NCBI RefSeq assembly: GCF_003555545.1
Contig: NZ_CP032157.1
Location: 1,058,546-1,122,545 of the forward strand
Direction of reading: 5' to 3'
DNA from: Paraflavitalea soli
GTDB taxonomy: Bacteria > Bacteroidota > Bacteroidia > Chitinophagales > Chitinophagaceae
DNA length: 64,000 nt
In this document: positions 63,989 through 64,000 of the stretch, piece after piece
Numbering within the stretch: position 1 is the first letter of the stretch
Layout: every line of letters starts with the position of its first letter
Program-made: the position numbers and the translations under genes
Notes under the pieces: generated by a model
What the model was told of the DNA's origin: nothing
What the model saw: only the letters and a program-made list of their open reading frames with translations
Databases searched by the model: none

Positions 63989-64000
63989 ATGAAAATAACC
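63989..64000 (+). CDS. Possible start of a downstream gene, cut by the window edge
   Basis: ATGAAAATAACC at 63989 lies 8 nt after the previous stop and could encode MKIT at the start of a signal peptide. Only four codons are visible. Confidence 0.3.

Overview
The window looks like chromosomal DNA of a Bacteroidota bacterium, most likely family Chitinophagaceae (inference; no rRNA is present). The reasons are three SusC/RagA-type TonB-dependent porins with SusD lipoproteins, an ECF sigma/FecR pair with an STN-bearing SusC, a MoxR-DUF58-BatA-DUF4175 cluster, a long exported RHS-like protein with DUF5977-type repeats, and TTTG/TAnnTTTG promoter motifs. Many genes begin with TTG or GTG.

Layout. 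0-8.4 kb: an HExxH lipoprotein, an esterase, a CopB-type copper ATPase with a small metal-binding partner, a histidine phosphatase and a beta-lactamase-like hydrolase with a TPR tail. 8.5-15.2 kb: an accessory island holding a decayed IS66 transposase, an AT-rich HNH-like gene, two broken tRNA 3' ends, a 10-bp-phased repeat, an unrecognised three-gene cassette (large exported protein, possible caspase/CHAT-like protein, small two-TM protein) and an intact tRNA-Pro(GGG). 15.3-18.2 kb: an NTF2-like protein divergent from a Crp-family regulator, a nested palindrome and an acyltransferase. 18.2-30.1 kb: a polysaccharide utilisation locus (sigma, FecR, SusC with STN, second SusC, SusD, GH18 endoglycosidase), probably for N-glycans. 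30.3-36.1 kb: an alpha/beta hydrolase and a TldD-TldE-TldD trio. 36.3-44.7 kb: the MoxR/DUF58/BatA/DUF4175 membrane operon and a divergent DUF4159 gene. 44.9-46.9 kb: a GHKL ATPase-nuclease fusion, a candidate defence gene. 47-58.7 kb: a membrane protein, an NTF2-like protein, a TlpA-like thiol protein, a SusCD pair divergent from a GH28-like enzyme, a BNR-propeller/MoaD-like pair and a DinB-like protein. 59-64 kb: the RHS-like giant and a glutathione-peroxidase-like protein lacking its catalytic cysteine.

Between genes there are several repeat families: degenerate heptamer and octamer tandem repeats that mostly sit at or within 10 nt of stop codons, a GGTGGGyCGC...GCGrCTCACC hairpin in three copies, and an element with the core ATTACACGGATT. 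The strongest candidates for something undescribed are the three-gene cassette between tRNA-derived sequences, the GHKL-nuclease fusion, and the heptamer repeats at gene ends.
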